A stretch of 64,000 bases of DNA from ZC4RG30 sp039917615 (lineage in GTDB: Bacteria; Pseudomonadota; Gammaproteobacteria; Steroidobacterales; Steroidobacteraceae): assembly GCA_039917615.1 (NCBI GenBank), contig JBDSJD010000035.1:51257-115256 (forward strand). Direction: 5' to 3'. Positions 51,647 to 59,293 of the stretch are shown piece after piece. The position numbers and the translations under genes were made by a program. Within the stretch, counting starts at the first letter, position 1. The number at the start of each line of letters is the position of its first letter. Below the pieces are notes generated by a model. The model was not told the origin of the DNA, ran no database searches, and worked only from the letters and a program-made list of their open reading frames with translations.

Positions 51647-53353
51647 ATGCGGGCCATCGCCGCGATAGGCCTGCTGTCGCTGGGCGTGTCGATCGCTGCA
51701 TTTGCTGCGCCACTGCGAACGCTGGTCGACCTTGCACGCGAGGGCAAGCGCGATTCGATCATCGCTGCGATTACCTCCCCCGATGTGGACGTAAACGTGA
51801 AATCGCCCGACGGCGCCACGTCGCTGATGTGGGCGATCAACAACAACGACATGGAGCTGGCGCGCGCGCTGCTGAAAGCAGGCGCGAAGGCCAATGTCAT
51901 CAGCAACTATGGCGCGAGCGCACTGGGCGAAGCCATCAAGCACAGCGATCTGGAAATGGTCCGCACGCTGCTGGACGCGGGCGCTGATGTGAATTCGCCC
52001 GGCACCGACAACCAGACTGCACTGATGCTGGCCATCAGCGTGGGTCCGCCTGCACAGAAGATCGCGGAACTGCTGATCCAGCGCGGCGCCGATGTGAACG
52101 CCATCGAAACTTTTCGCGGCCAGAATGCGCTGATGTGGGCCGCAGCGGGCAACCTGCCCGACATCGTCGACCAGCTCATTGCCAAGGGCGCCACGAACCT
52201 CAACCTGCGTGCGAAGGCGGATGACTGGGACCGCCTGGTGACTTCGGAACCGCGCGCGCAATTCGGCACGCGCTATGCCGGTGGCCTCACCGCGCTGCTG
52301 TATGCCACGCGTTCCGGCTGCCTGCGTTGCGCCCAGACGCTGGTAAAGGCTGGCGCGGATATCGAGAAACCAAATCCCGATGGCGTAACGCCGCTGATCA
52401 ATGCGCTGGACAACAGCAGGTTTGACGTGGCGAATTTCCTGCTGGATCAGGGGGCGAATCCACACACCTGGGACATGCACGGTCGTACCGCGATTTATTG
52501 CGCTGTGGACCGGAAGATTGCTGGCAGTGGCACAGGCGCGCCCGGCAGGGCTCGCGGCGCCCGCGGCGATGCGGGTGCCGGGAGTGGCGGTGCTGGCGCA
52601 CGCCCAGCCACAGGTCCTGCCGTCACGCCAATGGCCGTGATCAACCGTCTGCTCGACATGCACGTCGACGTGAATCACCAGCTCACGCGCAAGCGGCCCT
52701 ATGGCGAGGGCCGCGCGCGCTTCGCGGATTACGACATCCGTGGCGGCGTTGCCCCGTTATTCCTCGCCGCAATGAACCATGACCACGAGGCGATGGAAGC
52801 GCTGATCAAGCACGGCGCGGAAGTGGATCTGGTCAATGTGTTCCAGATGACGCCGCTGATGGTGGCTGCGGGCATGCGCAGCAGCGTGCGCCCCAGCCGT
52901 TCTGGCGATGTCGTCGGCGCTGCTGCGGGCGAACGCGCCTTCAAGACGCTGGATATCCTCGTGGCAGCCGGTGCCAACATCAATGCCCGGGTCACCGGCA
53001 GCCACAACCGCACCGCTGTGCTAATGGCTTATGTGGCAGGCCGCGATCAGGAAGGTCGGACTGCGCTGGTGGCTGCTGCCGACAATGGATCTGCGGCAAT
53101 CGTCGCGCATCTGCTCTCACGAGGCGCAGACCCGGCACTACGGGGAACGGATGGCAAGTCCGCCCTTGATGTTGCGCGCGAGCCGCCGCCGTACCCGGAA
53201 ATCAGCACTAACAAGGCACAGAGAGACTTGCTCATTGCGGGCCGTGCCGAGACAGTGCCAATTCTCGAAGCCGCCATGAAAAAGGCCGGCATCTCGATAC
53301 TGCCCGCCGCGCCGGCGCCGGTCTCGACTCCCGCACCCGCCACAGCGCCGTAG
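51647..53353 (+). CDS. Exported ankyrin-repeat protein
   Basis: The precursor of 568 residues has a signal peptide (MRAIAAIGLLSLGVSIAAFA) and at least ten ankyrin repeats. Examples are GATSLMWAINNNDMELARAL, DNQTALMLAISVGPPAQKIA and GRTALVAAADNGSAAIVAHL, several with the ALxMAA-type helix pairs. A Gly/Ala/Arg-rich insert lies at about 310-345 and the end is Pro/Ala-rich. Ankyrin proteins bind partner proteins; this one would act in the periplasm with the DUF1592/DUF1552/MBL proteins. The start is uncertain: ATG at 51647, or TTG at 51617 that overlaps the MBL stop and has GGGGG upstream. A strong terminator follows 18 bases after the stop. Confidence 0.85.
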   Translation: MRAIAAIGLLSLGVSIAAFAAPLRTLVDLAREGKRDSIIAAITSPDVDVNVKSPDGATSLMWAINNNDMELARALLKAGAKANVISNYGASALGEAIKHSDLEMVRTLLDAGADVNSPGTDNQTALMLAISVGPPAQKIAELLIQRGADVNAIETFRGQNALMWAAAGNLPDIVDQLIAKGATNLNLRAKADDWDRLVTSEPRAQFGTRYAGGLTALLYATRSGCLRCAQTLVKAGADIEKPNPDGVTPLINALDNSRFDVANFLLDQGANPHTWDMHGRTAIYCAVDRKIAGSGTGAPGRARGARGDAGAGSGGAGARPATGPAVTPMAVINRLLDMHVDVNHQLTRKRPYGEGRARFADYDIRGGVAPLFLAAMNHDHEAMEALIKHGAEVDLVNVFQMTPLMVAAGMRSSVRPSRSGDVVGAAAGERAFKTLDILVAAGANINARVTGSHNRTAVLMAYVAGRDQEGRTALVAAADNGSAAIVAHLLSRGADPALRGTDGKSALDVAREPPPYPEISTNKAQRDLLIAGRAETVPILEAAMKKAGISILPAAPAPVSTPAPATAP

Positions 53354-53370
53354 CCCTTCTCTCCCGGAAT

Positions 53371-53400
53371 GCAAACGGGGCGCCAAGGCGCCCCGTTTGC
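53371..53400. terminator. Intrinsic terminator, shared by convergent genes
   Basis: A 14-base perfect stem, GCAAACGGGGCGCC and its complement, closes a two-base loop. It lies between the end of the ankyrin gene (plus) and the end of the barrel gene at 53429 (minus) and can stop transcription in both directions. The terminator at 54365 uses nearly the same arm AAACGGGG. Confidence 0.85.
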
Positions 53401-53428
53401 ATTTCACGCCAGCAGAGGCGTGAGAACG

Positions 53429-53998
53429 TTACATACCGAAGTCGTAACGGAAGGTGATACCGATCGTCGTGGTATCCGAATCATCATCCATGCTCAGGTC
53501 CAATCCGGCAGCAAATGCAGGGGTGAAGTAGTAGCGGCTACCTACCGAGAATTCGATGCCATCGGAACCGCCCCAGTCTACGTACTTGACGCCACCCATG
53601 AGCTCCAGGCTATCGGAGGCTTTGCCGCGCAGACCAACGCTCAGGCCAGCACCCGTGTCGCTACCACCGCCCTTGTAATCCACAAACTCAATCGACAGGC
53701 CCGAAGTGAAATCCACTGCCGAGCTGATCGCCCCATGGTAGCCCACGCCCAGGTTGAGATACTTCGCATTGCCGCCACCGCTATAGTCAAGGCTGGCCAG
53801 GTTTCCGAAACCGTACAGGTTCGAACCAAGCGCATGCGAGCCGCCCACCCAGAGAGTGTTGCCGTGGCCGCTGGTGCCCTTGATGTCGGTGTATGAGTAC
53901 CCGCCTTCCAGCAGGTTGTAGCTAAGGCCATCAGCGGCAGCAGCCGAGCCGGCCGCCCCAAGGATCAACAGGGATCCCAAAATCATTTGTTTGCGCAC
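53429..53998 (-). CDS. YfaZ-like outer-membrane beta-barrel protein, copy A
   Basis: The 189-residue precursor has a signal peptide (KQMILGSLLILGAAGSAAAA) and a small barrel of eight to ten strands: YNLLEGGYSYTDIKGTSGH, LYGFGNLASLDYSGGGNAKY, YLNLGVGYHGAISSAVDFTS, IEFSVGSRYYFTPAFAAGL. It ends TIGITFRYDFGM, with the aromatic position used for barrel insertion. It is similar over its whole length to the protein at 54417-54971, sharing TSGLS.E.VD, GLRGK.S./E, GGVKY and YDFG; the two are paralogues, separated only by a 420-base region with a gene remnant. The function is unknown; it may be a pore or surface protein. Confidence 0.82.
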   Translation of the reverse strand: MRKQMILGSLLILGAAGSAAAADGLSYNLLEGGYSYTDIKGTSGHGNTLWVGGSHALGSNLYGFGNLASLDYSGGGNAKYLNLGVGYHGAISSAVDFTSGLSIEFVDYKGGGSDTGAGLSVGLRGKASDSLELMGGVKYVDWGGSDGIEFSVGSRYYFTPAFAAGLDLSMDDDSDTTTIGITFRYDFGM

Positions 53999-54195
53999 TT
54001 GTCACTCCGTGTGAAAAAAACACCACTGTTCGGTGTGCCCGGATAGTACGTCGAACCAACTGTTACGCAAAGCAATTCTCGAAAATTTGCGATGCTTATC
54101 GACTAATTGACGCTTTTACGCCACAACTGGGTGGGTAGACCCCCAACTACGGGCTACTGCTGATCGGCTTCTTCGAGTCCGCCCGGTGAACCAGT

Positions 54196-54300
54196 CTATT
54201 TCCCGCCTGGGGCGCCGCCCACCACGCCCTTCCAGCTGTCGGCGAAGTATTCCGGATCTTCCTCGGCGTAGCTTCGAGTCAGGTTGCACTTCACTTCGCT
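54196..54300 (-). pseudogene. C-terminal remnant related to the protein ending at 56279
   Basis: On the minus strand this stretch reads NLTRSYAEEDPEYFADSWKG, then VVGGAPGGK and a stop. The intact protein encoded at 56279-58507 ends KLSRSYTAEDPEYFADSWKG and, after about 18 further residues, DPGGAPAGK. The DNA over about 50 bases is nearly the same in both (about seven differences), so this is a fairly recent copy of the gene end carrying an internal deletion. No upstream part of the gene remains; its 5' side runs into the terminator at 54365. Confidence 0.65.
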
Positions 54301-54364
54301 CGCTGTGGTCAGCTTGCGGGAGGGCTTGCACCTCCAAGATCGCGCCCATACTGGGCGCACAAGC

Positions 54365-54391
54365 AAACGGGGTGCCACTGGCACCCCGTTT
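54365..54391 (-). terminator. Intrinsic terminator of barrel gene copy B
   Basis: A 12-base stem (AAACGGGGTGCC and its complement) closes a three-base loop 26 bases after the stop of the minus-strand barrel gene. Read on the minus strand it is followed by a short TTT-containing stretch. Confidence 0.75.
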
Positions 54392-54416
54392 CTTCACCCA
54401 ATCAGCGGTGATGACT

Positions 54417-54971
54417 TCAGTTCTTGTTGCCGAAGTCGTAGCGCACAGCGATTGTCCAGGACTTGCCGAAATCGTCCTGATCCCACACATCCGCCCCCAC
54501 GGCGAAGTTCGGGGTGACGTAGTAGCGGGCGCCCACGCCGAACGTGGTCTGGGCCTTTATGCCCTTGTTCAGGTCGATGTATTTGACACCACCGGTCAGC
54601 TCGAAGGCCTCACCCAGACGGCCACGCAAACCAACGGCCAGGCCGTAACCCGAAGCATTCGGACCTGAATCCACGCTCTCGTACGACAGACCCGAGGTCA
54701 AGTCGAGGTTCGCGCCCAACCCCCAGTTGAAGCCCAAGCCGAGGTTCAGCCACTTGGTGTTGTCGAGATCCTTGTATCCGGCGAATCCCGAGAAGTTCTC
54801 GTTGAATTCAACGGAGCCGGACACGCCAAAGCCATCGGCTTTGCCGCCTGGACCCTTCGGGTTGTACGACGAGTAGGATGCTTCGACGTTGCTGTAGCTG
54901 AACCCGTCAGCCAGAGCCGACCCAGCGTAGCCCAAGGCCAGAAAGACACCGAGGGCGATTTGCTTGCGCAT
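54417..54971 (-). CDS. YfaZ-like outer-membrane beta-barrel protein, copy B
   Basis: The 184-residue precursor has a signal peptide (KQIALGVFLALGYAGSALAD) and barrel strands FSYSNVEASYSSYNPKGPGG, NFSGFAGYKDLDNTKWLNLG, LDLTSGLSYESVDSGPNASG and FGVGARYYVTPNFAVGADVW, ending TIAVRYDFGNKN. It is a paralogue of the protein at 53429-53998, at a guess about 40 percent identical. The ATG at 54971 has GGAG upstream; a longer in-frame reading adds 46 residues without signal character. Upstream lie the AT-rich 54972-55080 region, likely its promoter, and then the IS1380-type element. Confidence 0.8.
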   Translation of the reverse strand: MRKQIALGVFLALGYAGSALADGFSYSNVEASYSSYNPKGPGGKADGFGVSGSVEFNENFSGFAGYKDLDNTKWLNLGLGFNWGLGANLDLTSGLSYESVDSGPNASGYGLAVGLRGRLGEAFELTGGVKYIDLNKGIKAQTTFGVGARYYVTPNFAVGADVWDQDDFGKSWTIAVRYDFGNKN

Positions 54972-55120
54972 GCGTAACTCCAAGTATGTTTTGCGCCACC
55001 AATTGGCGTGAGCGGATCCTACGTCAAATAGTTCATATATCCAACTGATTGATCGCATGTGTAGCGTAAATACCACATCTTTATGGGAAAACATTGCACC
55101 GCTGCACACTTATCGGCAGG

Positions 55121-55141
55121 CCTAACCCGCATTTCTCACCG
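55121..55141 (+). repeat. Left terminal inverted repeat of the IS1380-type element
   Basis: The sequence begins CCTAACCCGC and ends TCTCACCG. Read outwards it matches the repeat at 56043-56063 at 17 of 21 positions, including the inner eight bases TCTCACCG. Confidence 0.7.
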
Positions 55142-55181
55142 CCCCGATTGAGGGTTGCTGCATCTGGTTCGTGAGAGCGGC

Positions 55182-55961
55182 TTAACGCGCTGCGGCGCCC
55201 AGCGCATGGAAGGCGGCGATAAACTCCCGCTGATTCGGACACGCCTCGCTCATCGCGAGCCGCACCCGCCGCACGCTGACCGTGACTACCGCACCGATTT
55301 TCAGCAGCTTCAGGCGGATCGTGTTGGCGCAGGCGCGGGCAAGGGTGGTGCCCGCAAGTCCGACACGTCGCAGCGCATGCATTCAGCATGTACGCGGCTG
55401 AGGACAGCCACAGCCGCAGCTGATCGGCGCGGAACGTTGCGGTGGAGAGCCGGTCTGCGAACAGATTCAACTGCGCCTCCTTGATCCGGTTCTCGCATTC
55501 ACCGCGTGCGCAGTAGAAGTCCTCGTACAGCGCGCGCGCTTCCAGCACCTGCGTCGACAGTGACGTCACGATGAACCGGGGGTTGGATTTGTCTCCGGTC
55601 TGCTCGGCCTTGGCCACCACGCGCCGCGTGCGACTCCAGCTCTTGCGCGTGGTGTATTGCAGCTCCTTGAACCGTCGGTGCGGGCGTTGTGTCTGACGCG
55701 ACTGAGTCGCCGATACCCCAGCGCCATCCCGAATACGCGCTGGCCGACCAGCGTGCGCACGCTGTGTTCGATCAGGCCCGGATCGCGACTATCCACGAAG
55801 CAGCCGGCCAGACGGTCAATCAGGCCGATGGCCTCATCGGCGCGACCCAGCAGCAGTGCGCCGGCGTCGGAGCTGACCATCCCGCCATCAAACGCGGCCA
55901 CAACGCGGCGACGCTCTACCCCTGCAAACTCCAGCTGTTCGGCGTTACACTGTGTATGCAT
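55182..55961 (-). pseudogene. IS1380-family transposase, broken by internal deletion and frameshifts
   Basis: The N-terminal part (55700-55961) reads FDGGMVSSDAGALLLGRADE and IGLIDRLAGCFVDSRDPGLI, matching the conserved start of IS1380 transposases, and keeps FGMALGYRRL. The frame then changes into a C-terminal part (MVAKAEQTGDKSNPRFIVTS; ALYEDFYCARGECENRIKEA; FRADQLRLWLSSAAYMLNA), and a further shift at about 55380 brings TIRLKLLKIGAVVTVSVRRV. About 200 or more central residues, including much of the DDE core, are missing. The gene is inactive. Confidence 0.8.
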
Positions 55962-56042
55962 CGGATCTCCCGGTTGATGCGAATGAAAATGCCTTGTAGT
56001 AAAGCTATTTTCACTCCATCACCGGGCCGATGCACCGTCTAT

Positions 56043-56063
56043 CGGTGAGATATCCGGGCTAGC
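56043..56063 (-). repeat. Right terminal inverted repeat of the IS1380-type element
   Basis: Read on the minus strand it runs CTAGCCCGG, then ATATCTCACCG, and pairs with the left repeat at 55121-55141 with four mismatches. Confidence 0.7.
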
Positions 56064-56118
56064 CTGCCCACACGCCAGCCCTTAGCTTTCTCGAAAGGAT
56101 TTCAAGGGAGGAAGAGTC

Positions 56119-56271
56119 ATGGGGGTTCTTAAATTTCTGGGCGTGGCGATCATTATCCTCTGGCTGGTGCTCTGGCTCGCAGTGAAGATCACGTTCGGCG
56201 CGATCCATTTGCTGGTGCTGCTCGGCGTGGCGCTGCTGGTCATCGGTTTCTTCAAGTCGTCCACGCGCTGA
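56119..56271 (+). CDS. Short membrane protein, Lmo0937/DUF5670-like (50 aa)
   Basis: The frame encodes 50 residues with two hydrophobic helices: VLKFLGVAIIILWLVLWLA and FGAIHLLVLLGVALLVIGFF, then KSSTR. This is the layout of the Lmo0937/DUF5670 small membrane proteins, found widely and often induced by stress. A strong ribosome site GGGAGG lies eight bases upstream. It starts 56 bases from the IS1380-type element and ends eight bases from the end of the convergent fused reading frame at 56279. The function is unknown. Confidence 0.75.
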   Translation: MGVLKFLGVAIIILWLVLWLAVKITFGAIHLLVLLGVALLVIGFFKSSTR

Positions 56272-56278
56272 ACCGATT

Positions 56279-58507
56279 CTATTTTCCCGCGGGGGCCCCG
56301 CCGGGATCGCGGCAGCTATACCGTTCATATGGAATTTCGGCGGGGAAGACCAGGTCCGAGCCTTTCCAGCTATCGGCGAAGTATTCCGGGTCTTCCGCGG
56401 TGTAGCTTCGAGACAGCTTTGAACCGCTTGCATCCAGCTCGAAGCGCTCCACGACGCGCAGCTTGGCGCCGTGCAGAAGCCGCGCGTCGGCACTTAGCAC
56501 GCCCGGCGTGAAACCCGTGGTCTCCACGACCAGCACGTTGCCTTCCCAGCGACCGATTGAATATCCCGTGCGTGATGGTCGCAGATCCGCGGGTGGCGCC
56601 TTGCGATCCAGATAGAGCACGCGCGAAAGGTCCATGTGACCGTAGCGCATCGTGATGCGCGCGGGCGTCTGTTCAATGCGGTTGACCACGGCGTCAAAGG
56701 TCCAGTCGAAGATGATCCCGGTTGGCTCGCAGCGCAGCCGCGGGTTGTCACGAGTTGCGGGATCGAAGCTCTGCAGAGCCAGCCGCCCCTTGTCGGTGAG
56801 GCGTGCGGGTAAGGGACGATCCCAGGCTGCCTTGACCGGGTCCGCGGCCAGCGACGCAGCCGAGCCGCGCGCGCCAGGGAAGGCGGCCTGCCCGGGTGGG
56901 ACGTCACCTGGCTTCATTTTTCCCGCCTCGCTCAGAGGCACCAGCGCGCCCAACTGGCCACGGGGATCCGACATCACACGCTGTTCGGCGGCCCAGTCTC
57001 CAGCAAGATTTGGGCGTCCATCCGCCGTGCGCAGCGCGCGTTTCGAGGTGGTAGTGGCCTTCTGCGCGACTGCGAGCTGGCGCTGGCCGTAGCGGTCCAT
57101 GCGGCTGCCATCGGCGAAGATGATGGTGCCGAGGTAGCATTGATTGGGCTTGCGACGCTCCGGCGAGCCGGTGACGGTTATGGCGCTGCCGATCTGGAAC
57201 ATCTCTTTTGTCCAGCCCGATCGTCGCAGCGAATTCACCGAACGCATCTCGCACTTCCAGCTTCCCACCTTGCCATCGGCCGCGCGCACATCCAGATGGA
57301 TCCAGGTATGGGGATTGATCAGCTCGATGTTGGTCAGTCTGCCGGTGAGAGTGAGATCCTTGTTGAGATCCCAGTTGGAGATGCCGTGGTGCGGCCAGGC
57401 TGTGAACGCCGCGCCGCAGAGCAGCAATGCGACAAGAGCTGACCGTGGATGCATCATTTTGCGAAGCCTGCAGAATATTTTGCGAGCGGTGAGCATAGCG
57501 CTGTTCTGCGGCTCTTCGCGAATTCCTACTGCTGGGCGTTGATGCTTTACGACGGCGCGCGTGATGCGGTTGCCTCGTCTGGCCCAGCCCGCCCAGATGC
57601 TGAGCGAGCGATGATCTGAACCGACGTCCGGCCCGACGGCACGCCTGGTGATCACCAGCGGAGCGGTGGCGAGCGCATGGTCGATTGGAATCGGATGGAT
57701 GGTTCCAACGCGCCACGTTGGTGTCCATGGCGGGCTCAACGAACGGAACTTCAGGTTTCCGGAAGTTGCGATGCGAATGCCTGCGGACCAGGGTGTCGCG
57801 TTCAGGTCTCCGACGACGAGTACAGGAACTTTAAGCTGCGTCACATGCTCCGCCAGCAGCTGAAGCTGCCTGTCTCGCAACCTGGCGCGGCGGCCACCCA
57901 CAGGCGACATGGTGTGCGTGCCGATGAACACGAAGTTGCGGCCCTGATGCGTGAAGGCGACTTCGACCAAAGGCACCTTCAGGTCGCCTAGCCACAATAT
58001 TTTGGCGCTGCTCCAAGGTATCCGGCTGAAAAGTGCTATGCCGAAACTGTTAGCACGTGGTTCCGCAAGGCTGTACGGATATTTCGTCTGCAGCGTCTGT
58101 AGTGCCGCCATCCACTGCTTGTCGACCTCGAGCAGCAGAACCACATCCGCATCGGAAGCCAGCACGTGATCGACCACGGCCTGCTTGTCAGGGTTCGACC
58201 TCAGCACGTTCTGGCTAAGGACACGCAGCGAGAAGTTGTCCGCCACGGAGGCCTCGCTGACTTCGGAATCAAAGGCGAGCGTTGCGATCAGCACGGCGTT
58301 GAGCAAAAACGTGACTGCCGCCAGTACAGCGATCCCACGCTGCCTGCGCCACATTGCCCACACGATGACTACCGCGCTGATGATCAGATATTCCCAGCGG
58401 AAATGCGCGAACAGGTCCAGCAACCAGTGCCAGCCGCCGAGCAGCCCTAGCCACGAAGGAATCAATGCGAGAAGGGCCACGCCCCGGGCAATTCGACTCA
58501 AGGACAT
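56279..58507 (-). CDS. Fused reading frame: endonuclease/exonuclease/phosphatase protein + DUF6152-partner protein
   Basis: One uninterrupted 742-codon frame contains two unlike parts. Residues 1 to about 310 are a membrane-anchored endonuclease/exonuclease/phosphatase-family protein: three N-terminal helices, then LRVLSQNVLRSNPD, DVVLLLEVD, VLVVGDLNATPWSAG and the closing GSDHRSLSIW. Residues 351-742 start with their own Met-Met (57457), a signal-like VALLLCGAAFTAWP, then DUF6152 (HHGISNWDLNKDLTLTGRLT; LINPHTWIHLDV) and the GRWEGNVLVVETTGF domain of the proteins at 5186 and 17181. The junction (311-350) has no conserved features. Either translation restarts at 57457 and two proteins are made, or a stop codon was lost. 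The DUF6152-partner fusion in the second half looks natural; the first junction does not. Confidence 0.7.
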   Translation of the reverse strand: MSLSRIARGVALLALIPSWLGLLGGWHWLLDLFAHFRWEYLIISAVVIVWAMWRRQRGIAVLAAVTFLLNAVLIATLAFDSEVSEASVADNFSLRVLSQNVLRSNPDKQAVVDHVLASDADVVLLLEVDKQWMAALQTLQTKYPYSLAEPRANSFGIALFSRIPWSSAKILWLGDLKVPLVEVAFTHQGRNFVFIGTHTMSPVGGRRARLRDRQLQLLAEHVTQLKVPVLVVGDLNATPWSAGIRIATSGNLKFRSLSPPWTPTWRVGTIHPIPIDHALATAPLVITRRAVGPDVGSDHRSLSIWAGWARRGNRITRAVVKHQRPAVGIREEPQNSAMLTARKIFCRLRKMMHPRSALVALLLCGAAFTAWPHHGISNWDLNKDLTLTGRLTNIELINPHTWIHLDVRAADGKVGSWKCEMRSVNSLRRSGWTKEMFQIGSAITVTGSPERRKPNQCYLGTIIFADGSRMDRYGQRQLAVAQKATTTSKRALRTADGRPNLAGDWAAEQRVMSDPRGQLGALVPLSEAGKMKPGDVPPGQAAFPGARGSAASLAADPVKAAWDRPLPARLTDKGRLALQSFDPATRDNPRLRCEPTGIIFDWTFDAVVNRIEQTPARITMRYGHMDLSRVLYLDRKAPPADLRPSRTGYSIGRWEGNVLVVETTGFTPGVLSADARLLHGAKLRVVERFELDASGSKLSRSYTAEDPEYFADSWKGSDLVFPAEIPYERYSCRDPGGAPAGK

Positions 58508-58585
58508 GCTGTCGCCATCTGGAGGAACCTTAGAGGTTCACACCACCAGCGTCCAGTAGCTGCTCCCAACAGGTCGACTCCCTGG

Positions 58586-58804
58586 ATGGCACTGACATAC
58601 CATGCAGGGATGCAGCGCGCTCACGACGGACAACGCACAGGAACGCAAGAGGTACCCGGCGAATTGAATGCCGCTGCCGCAGAGGTCGACCGCTCGCTCC
58701 TGCAATGGTCACTGTCGCTCGGTGTGCGTGAACGACTGCGCACGGCAACCCGCGCGCGCCGCGCGCTCTCGAGGTTTCGTCGTGCCGCATCCGAAAGAAG
58801 CTGA
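58586..58804 (+). CDS. Putative antitoxin-like partner of the nucleotidyltransferase gene
   Basis: The frame gives up to 72 residues. The recognisable part is AAAAEVDRSLLQWSLSLGVRE, then RLRTATRARRALSRFRRAAS, a small Arg-rich helical protein of the kind found immediately before DUF6036/MNT-type nucleotidyltransferases. The first 25 residues are less convincing, and a start at the ATG at 58610 is equally possible. It overlaps the next gene by 23 bases, the close coupling usual for toxin-antitoxin pairs. The role is inferred from position and composition. Confidence 0.55.
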   Translation: MALTYHAGMQRAHDGQRTGTQEVPGELNAAAAEVDRSLLQWSLSLGVRERLRTATRARRALSRFRRAASERS

Positions 58805-59279
58805 CCTCGAAGCGCTACTGCAATCGCTCGTCGATGCCGGCGTCGAGTTCATCGTAGTGGGCGGAGCCGCCGCAGTGCTGCATGGTGCCCCCACCACTAC
58901 GCAGGATCTCGATATCCTGCATCGTCGCACGCCGGAAAATGTCGCCCGGCTGGTCACAGTGCTGGACGGGCTTGACGCTGTCGTGCGGGAACCGGGAAGT
59001 CGTCGACTCCGTGCGACTATTGCAGCACTTGAGGGTCCTGGACAACACAATCTATCGACGGACCTGGGCCCGCTCGACCCTCTCGGAACGCTGCACGACG
59101 GCAGGGGCTACGACGATCTCATCGGCAAGAGTGTTCTCATGGAAGACGGCACACTGCGTATCCAGGTCATCGATCTCGACACCTTGATCGGCATCAAGTC
59201 ATCGACGGGACGCAACAAGGATAAACTTCTGGTCCCGATTTTGATTGCGCTGCGAAGTGAGATAGAAGGAAGCGGGTAG
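58782..59279 (+). CDS. Nucleotidyltransferase-fold protein (DUF6036/MNT-like)
   Basis: The 165-residue protein has a minimal nucleotidyltransferase fold: VEFIVVGGAAAVLHGAPTTT, followed by DLDIL, is the GG-x-D-x-D metal site, and DLDTLIGIKSSTGRNKDK is a later conserved segment of this group. Members AMPylate tRNA or partner proteins as toxins or antidotes, or remain uncharacterised. The GTG at 58782 has GAGG seven bases upstream; the longer reading frame starting at 58668 is in a poorly conserved region. It overlaps the preceding small gene and is followed after 14 bases by the RluF-like gene. Confidence 0.78.
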   Translation: MPHPKEADLEALLQSLVDAGVEFIVVGGAAAVLHGAPTTTQDLDILHRRTPENVARLVTVLDGLDAVVREPGSRRLRATIAALEGPGQHNLSTDLGPLDPLGTLHDGRGYDDLIGKSVLMEDGTLRIQVIDLDTLIGIKSSTGRNKDKLLVPILIALRSEIEGSG

Positions 59280-59293
59280 CGCCGCCGCAGATC

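Larger units (their letters stand above)
55121..56063 (-). mobile_element. IS1380-family insertion sequence, internally deleted
   Basis: The element is bounded by imperfect 21-base inverted repeats and carries the two ends of an IS1380-family transposase on the minus strand, but it is only about 0.94 kb instead of the usual 1.6-1.7 kb. The missing middle holds most of the catalytic core, so it cannot move by itself. Short CAGG/CCTG sequences just outside the repeats are inverted rather than direct, so no target duplication is recognisable, which fits later rearrangement. It separates barrel gene copy B from the 50-residue membrane protein gene. Confidence 0.75.
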
